Below are positions 61,015 through 64,000 of a stretch of 64,000 bases of DNA, piece by piece. Position 1 is the first letter of the stretch, and each line of letters starts with the position of its first letter. Source of the stretch: Microglena sp. YARC (lineage: Eukaryota > Chlorophyta > Chlorophyceae > Chlamydomonadales > Chlamydomonadaceae); assembly GCA_022414725.1 (NCBI GenBank), contig CM039466.1:17632817-17696816 (forward strand), in the 5' to 3' direction. The notes beneath the pieces are model-generated. The model saw only the letters and a list, made by a program, of their open reading frames with translations. It was not told the origin of the DNA and did not search any database. The position numbers and the translations under genes were made by a program.

Positions 61015-61272
61015 TTAGATCACGGCTCTCCATCCTGCAGACTCCGTATCGTTCTTTTGTCGGTACTTTCGAGAGTGTCCATTGAAGGACCAGCCGCACT
61101 TAAGCGATCGCCTCTTCCCCGGTACCGTGGCCCAAAAGAACACGGGGTCTTTGTTGATGTGCAATGCGTCATGAAAGGAGGTTTCTTTGCTGGACGGGCC
61201 ATTTTGTAGGACCATCCACTCGTACACTATAACGTCTGTCGACGCCTTATACCGTTTATTGGGATGTTTCAT
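61015..61272 (-). CDS. Hypothetical protein, 85 aa
   Basis: ATG at 61,272 is embedded in the recurring motif (CAGTCGGCGGAACAGTAAAA then TGAAAC). The product MKHPNKRYKASTDVIVYEWM is followed by a region with FFWATVPGKRRSLKCGWSF and an Arg/Lys-rich end. No family is recognised. The presence of the shared motif at its start supports expression. It may be truncated, because the motif-to-start arrangement is intact but the protein is short. Confidence 0.4.
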   Translation of the reverse strand: MKHPNKRYKASTDVIVYEWMVLQNGPSSKETSFHDALHINKDPVFFWATVPGKRRSLKCGWSFNGHSRKYRQKNDTESAGWRAVI

Positions 61273-61292
61273 TTTACTGTTCCGCCGACTGT
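61266..61292 (-). promoter_or_regulatory. Recurring upstream motif, copy 2
   Basis: On the minus strand ACAGTCGGCGGAACAGTAAA precedes ATGAAAC of the 85-aa frame. It differs from copy 1 mainly at GG/AA and CAG/TAC. Confidence 0.6.
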
Positions 61293-61857
61293 AGTCCTGT
61301 GATTGTGTTTTTTACCCCAACTTGCATACCGAAGATCTTCTAATTCGTCTTCCTCTTGTTCAGTCCGTCGTTAATGTGTGACATTAGGCCGCCGACCTCG
61401 TGGGGCATTGTGGGGCATTGGCATTAGGCCCCGGGCGAAATTTTGCATTTGTGCCGCATTGTGTCGCGTCTTTCGCAACCTCATTCACTATGGTCCGGTC
61501 CTCCAAAGAAACCGTATGGTCTCAAGCAGGCTTCTGCTTGACAACACTATGGGAATTCTGAAGGGGGGATCGCGGGTCCCGCGGAGCGGGGCAGTGGAAT
61601 TGAGCTGCTGACTCACTGACTGATCCCATGTGGCACCATAAAGCAAGCAACAACCCAGCTGCGGCTTGGCTGTTCCGTATACAAATTCAAAAAGACCCAT
61701 CTTAACAACAAAAGGGAATAATAATAAGGGAGATGCTTGACAACACTATGGGAATTCTGAAGGGGGGGATGGGTAAAACGGGTTACACCGCTACAAACAA
61801 GTCTTAGATAATTTTGTTTTTTTATTTAAAATATATACACTTTCATTCATTCATTGA
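61293..61857. other. Intergenic with hairpin element copy 4 and a partial copy
   Basis: 61,465-61,580 repeats TTTCGCAACCTCATTCACTA, hairpin CAAGCAGGCTTCTGCTTG (61,523-61,540), then ACAACACTATGGGAATTCTG. A shorter copy starts at 61,733 (GCTTGACAACACTATGGGAA). Open frames of 77 and 70 codons overlapping them are probably spurious. 61,805-61,857 is AT-rich with AAAATATATAC, a TATA-like sequence 30 bp before the next gene. Confidence 0.7.
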
Positions 61858-62370
61858 ATGCCAAAACTACCTCAAGCGAAAAAAGAAACGAAGAGTCGAT
61901 CTGATGTCGTGTGCTACACAGGTCCCCGTCCACGCGGAAAGAAGGACGACTCGTACACGTCCGAAGAGTTCGTCGCGTTTATGAAGCATGAGGCCTCTGA
62001 CAAAAAAGAACGGACGCTTGATGAATGGATAGAGTGGGCAGGCGCGCTCCGCATGAAAGCATCGAAGTGCAGAAAAGTAACAAAATGCAACGATAAACTA
62101 TCGGCTGCAGGTGAAGTCGTTGAGAAAACTTATAATCCCCTCAAATCTTGTATCGAGAGCAAATGTCATACTAGTTATGAACGCATGGCGAGGATGACCA
62201 ATAATTCCAAAACCGCCATGAGCTCGTTCGATAAACACGCAATCACCGCGGGATGCGGTGCCGTCCATTGCTCGAATGAAGGCGTGAAATATGGCAAGGC
62301 GACCAAAGCATGGGACGCAATATCGAAGCGATGCGATATTCCCCGAAATGGATGTGTCGGTGATTGTTGA
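61858..62370 (+). CDS. Hypothetical Lys/Cys-rich protein, 170 aa
   Basis: ATG at 61,858 follows a TATA-like AAATATATACAC and ATTCATTCATTGA leader. The product begins MPKLPQAKKETKSRSDVVCY, has a central acidic/basic helical stretch (DKKERTLDEWIEWAGALRMK) and nine Cys residues between CRKVTKC and the end NGCVGDC, which suggests a disulfide-bonded or metal-binding fold. No family is recognised. It is followed after only 6 bp by a hairpin element copy, and beyond it lies a convergent minus-strand gene. Intronless. Confidence 0.6.
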   Translation: MPKLPQAKKETKSRSDVVCYTGPRPRGKKDDSYTSEEFVAFMKHEASDKKERTLDEWIEWAGALRMKASKCRKVTKCNDKLSAAGEVVEKTYNPLKSCIESKCHTSYERMARMTNNSKTAMSSFDKHAITAGCGAVHCSNEGVKYGKATKAWDAISKRCDIPRNGCVGDC

Positions 62371-62375
62371 GGCAG

Positions 62376-62460
62376 GGTCTTACGCAACCGCATTTACTCA
62401 AACGAAAGCCGTGTGTATCAAGCAGGCTTCTGCTTGACAACCCTAGTTGTTGCAGATCGT
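62376..62460. terminator. Recurring hairpin element, copy 5, between convergent genes
   Basis: CTTACGCAACCGCATTTACT, then CAAGCAGGCTTCTGCTTG (62,419-62,436) and ACAACCCTAGTTG. It lies between the stop of the plus-strand gene at 62,370 and the end of the minus-strand gene at 62,499, the position expected of a transcript 3'-end signal. The role is inferred from placement and from known hairpin-directed polyadenylation in some giant viruses. Confidence 0.5.
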
Positions 62461-62498
62461 TGCTTTGGGGAAAAACGTTGGGGGGTGCATGAGCTCAC

Positions 62499-63146
62499 CT
62501 ACGTTCGAGGATATTTAGCTTCGTTATAGCATGGATCGATACAGAATATACAACTGCACGAAAAACATAACAGCAAGCAGCTCCAGAATGCCCTTTTCCT
62601 GAGCGGACGATACCCGAATAGCCTTACGTAATCGTCCATGTATTCCCACGTGTTTGCAGTGTACGTCTTTTCTATCTCTACAATCTTCTTCAATCGAGCA
62701 GCATTCTGGTCGTACTCAATTGTGGCACCAGATAATAGGTGGATTGTCGTGCCGTCAAACGTGAACATAGTCTTATTCATCACGTTCGATGTACGCCTGA
62801 AGTAGAATGTCTCTTTGTACAGGTCGAGTATTTCTAAACATTTCTTGGCGTCATCCTCATTATCGAATACCACCATTCCATGTAAAATAAACTTGTTGCT
62901 CCTGTCATTCCACGTACTGCCTGAAACTGTGAAACACGCATACATGCATGTCTCCAACTTCTTGAAGTTATCCATTGTTTCTGTTTTACACAGATAGGGT
63001 GCGCAAAAGCAATATACTAGACATAGTCTTGATTTTTTATACTTGTGAAAAATAAACATGGTATCATTCTCATCAGACAGGTGTCTGCCAGGTGTAGCCA
63101 AGTCTGCGTGTGTAGCGTTGTAGACATCTTGACAGATGACACACAA
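62499..63146 (-). CDS. Hypothetical protein with C-terminal hydrophobic Cys-rich segment, 215 aa
   Basis: ATG at 63,146 on the minus strand, 33 bp downstream of a recurring motif copy that contains ATATAAAT. The product has a middle region alternating strands and helices (MVVFDNEDDAKKCLEILDLY, MFTFDGTTIHLLSGATIEYD) and ends with FWSCLLLCFSCSCIFCIDPC, a likely membrane segment rich in Cys. An internal Met (MDNFKKLE) is an alternative start. No family is recognised. Confidence 0.55.
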   Translation of the reverse strand: MCVICQDVYNATHADLATPGRHLSDENDTMFIFHKYKKSRLCLVYCFCAPYLCKTETMDNFKKLETCMYACFTVSGSTWNDRSNKFILHGMVVFDNEDDAKKCLEILDLYKETFYFRRTSNVMNKTMFTFDGTTIHLLSGATIEYDQNAARLKKIVEIEKTYTANTWEYMDDYVRLFGYRPLRKRAFWSCLLLCFSCSCIFCIDPCYNEAKYPRT

Positions 63147-63178
63147 AGCACACGGCCTGTATTGTCAGAGTGTAAGTA

Positions 63179-63260
63179 AGTCAACGGAACATATAAATGA
63201 AACGTCTCTGTGTACGGCCACACGCGGTATTACTTAAAGCCTACAGTCGGCGGAACAGTA
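63179..63260. promoter_or_regulatory. Divergent promoter region with two motif copies
   Basis: Copy 3 (AGTCAACGGAACATATAAAT, GAAACGTCTCTGTGTACGGC) sits 33 bp from the minus-strand ATG at 63,146. Copy 4 (CTACAGTCGGCGGAACAGTA, 63,241-63,260) sits 50 bp before the plus-strand ATG at 63,311. The two divergent genes thus each have a copy. Confidence 0.6.
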
Positions 63261-63310
63261 TCTTGTTTGTCAGAACTGCTTTCATTTGTTAATGCACACA
63301 GATAATAAGC

Positions 63311-63775
63311 ATGGACTTCACTAATACATCACCAGCTCAGCTAGGCATCATCATCGCTGACGGAGGGCCACACAAGAATGCTGCATTGGCTGCACTTGTC
63401 CAAACTGCTGAGCGAGCTGATGAGGCAGTGCGGGTGGCGCATGCGGCTGTTGAAGCTGCCGTAGCCCTGCTGCGAAACAACAACCGGTATGATTTGCTTT
63501 GTTGTCTCTATAGCCATTTAAACAACCTAGACAACATCATTAGTATAACACACGACGCTTGTGATTGTGATTGCACACAGGTGGGTCATCAACTCAACGG
63601 AGAAATCGGTGCTTCAGACTGCCCTGCAAGTCCTTCAACCAAGTGGCCATGCCGCTCTGGTGCAGGGAGGGATTGGAAGGCATGCATGGGGTTGATCCAT
63701 TGCGTCATGGAGTTGTACATGATAATTGGATTAATAGGGAATGGTACTACTTTGCCTCCTGGTATCACCGGATGA
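63311..63775 (+). CDS. Hypothetical protein, N-terminal Ala-rich helix; possible 94-bp intron
   Basis: ATG at 63,311 opens MDFTNTSPAQLGIIIADGGP, then an Ala-rich helical segment (ADEAVRVAHAAVEAAVALLR). A potential intron 63,487-63,580 (GTATGA...CACACAG) would join the helix to a reading frame with KSVLQTALQVLQPSGHAALV and a stop near 63,693. Without splicing the frame runs to 63,775 through a Cys-rich stretch. A third overlapping frame (63,571-63,861) is also open, so the 3' part is unsettled. No family is recognised. Confidence 0.5.
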   Translation: MDFTNTSPAQLGIIIADGGPHKNAALAALVQTAERADEAVRVAHAAVEAAVALLRNNNRYDLLCCLYSHLNNLDNIISITHDACDCDCTQVGHQLNGEIGASDCPASPSTKWPCRSGAGRDWKACMGLIHCVMELYMIIGLIGNGTTLPPGITG

Positions 63776-64000
63776 GGAAGATGCTCAGGCCCCCTATTTT
63801 GAAAACAAAGTTAAACTTGACAACCCTAGTGAATTTCCTTCATTTCATATTTTCTTATTAATCGGTAAATAGATACTTGTTCAAGTGCAGTTTATGTTTA
63901 CTGCAAATTCTAAGAAAGTGCAGCTCAGTTGAATGTAGTCCGAATATGTTAGCAAATCGGAGGGCTTTTTCGATACTATGTGGACACGTTTGACTCATGT
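63776..64000. other. Right edge with a partial hairpin-element tail
   Basis: 63,810-63,835 repeats the sequence that follows the hairpin (CTTGACAACCCTAGTGAATT) but without the hairpin's left stem. The rest is AT-rich with no gene visible. Confidence 0.6.

Noticed and set aside
61378..61611. 77-codon plus-strand frame as a gene
   Set aside because: It runs through the recurring hairpin element and spacer phrase shared with other intergenic positions.

Overview
The window is nuclear DNA of a eukaryote, most likely a green alga. Genes are split by GT-AG introns, intergenic and intronic DNA is packed with micro- and minisatellites, two LTR retrotransposons and a tRNA-derived SINE are present, and one gene carries octotricopeptide-like (OPR) repeats, which are abundant in Chlorophyta. 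A prasinophyte-type alga is my inference; no species is assigned.

Region 1 (1-2,371, minus): the 5' end of a DNA topoisomerase II gene, with one unmistakable ATPase-domain exon (314-564) and a candidate first exon (2,291-2,371). Region 2 (2,960 to at least 30,780, plus): a divergently transcribed gene whose six exons, joined by compatible phases, encode an ARGLU1-like (arginine- and glutamate-rich) coiled-coil protein. The exons add up to only 444 bp but are spread over about 28 kb, because tandem repeats have grown at nearly every intron-exon junction. The extreme case is a 16.1-kb array (13,029-29,168) of a 15-bp monomer in 46- and 61-bp higher-order units. The monomer matches the 3' half of exon 5, and the array ends in that exon's own last codons and a splice donor.

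Region 3 (32,697-59,081): a 6.5-kb repeated unit, complete once (32,697-39,222) and twice as fragments (about 40,717-48,110 and 48,111-59,081). The unit encodes OPR-like repeats fused to an RNase H and C-terminal segment resembling the pol of DIRS-type retroelements. The second copy is split by a Ty3/gypsy-like element (41,661-47,337, CATTG target duplication) and the third by a Ty1/copia-like element (51,424-58,357, ACATA target duplication). The first unit provides the empty site for both.

Region 4 (59,082-64,000): the third unit stops exactly where a 362-bp near-perfect palindrome begins. Beyond it lie compact, mostly intronless small genes on both strands (an LRAT/NlpC-P60-like protein and several unknowns), separated by a recurring hairpin element and sharing a recurring upstream motif. 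This organisation differs from the rest of the window and looks like an integrated DNA-virus or virus-like element, though no hallmark viral gene is visible.

The strongest candidate for something undescribed is the exon-seeded tandem amplification across the ARGLU1-like gene, followed by the OPR-RNase H fusion carried in a multicopy unit and the palindrome-bounded virus-like block.
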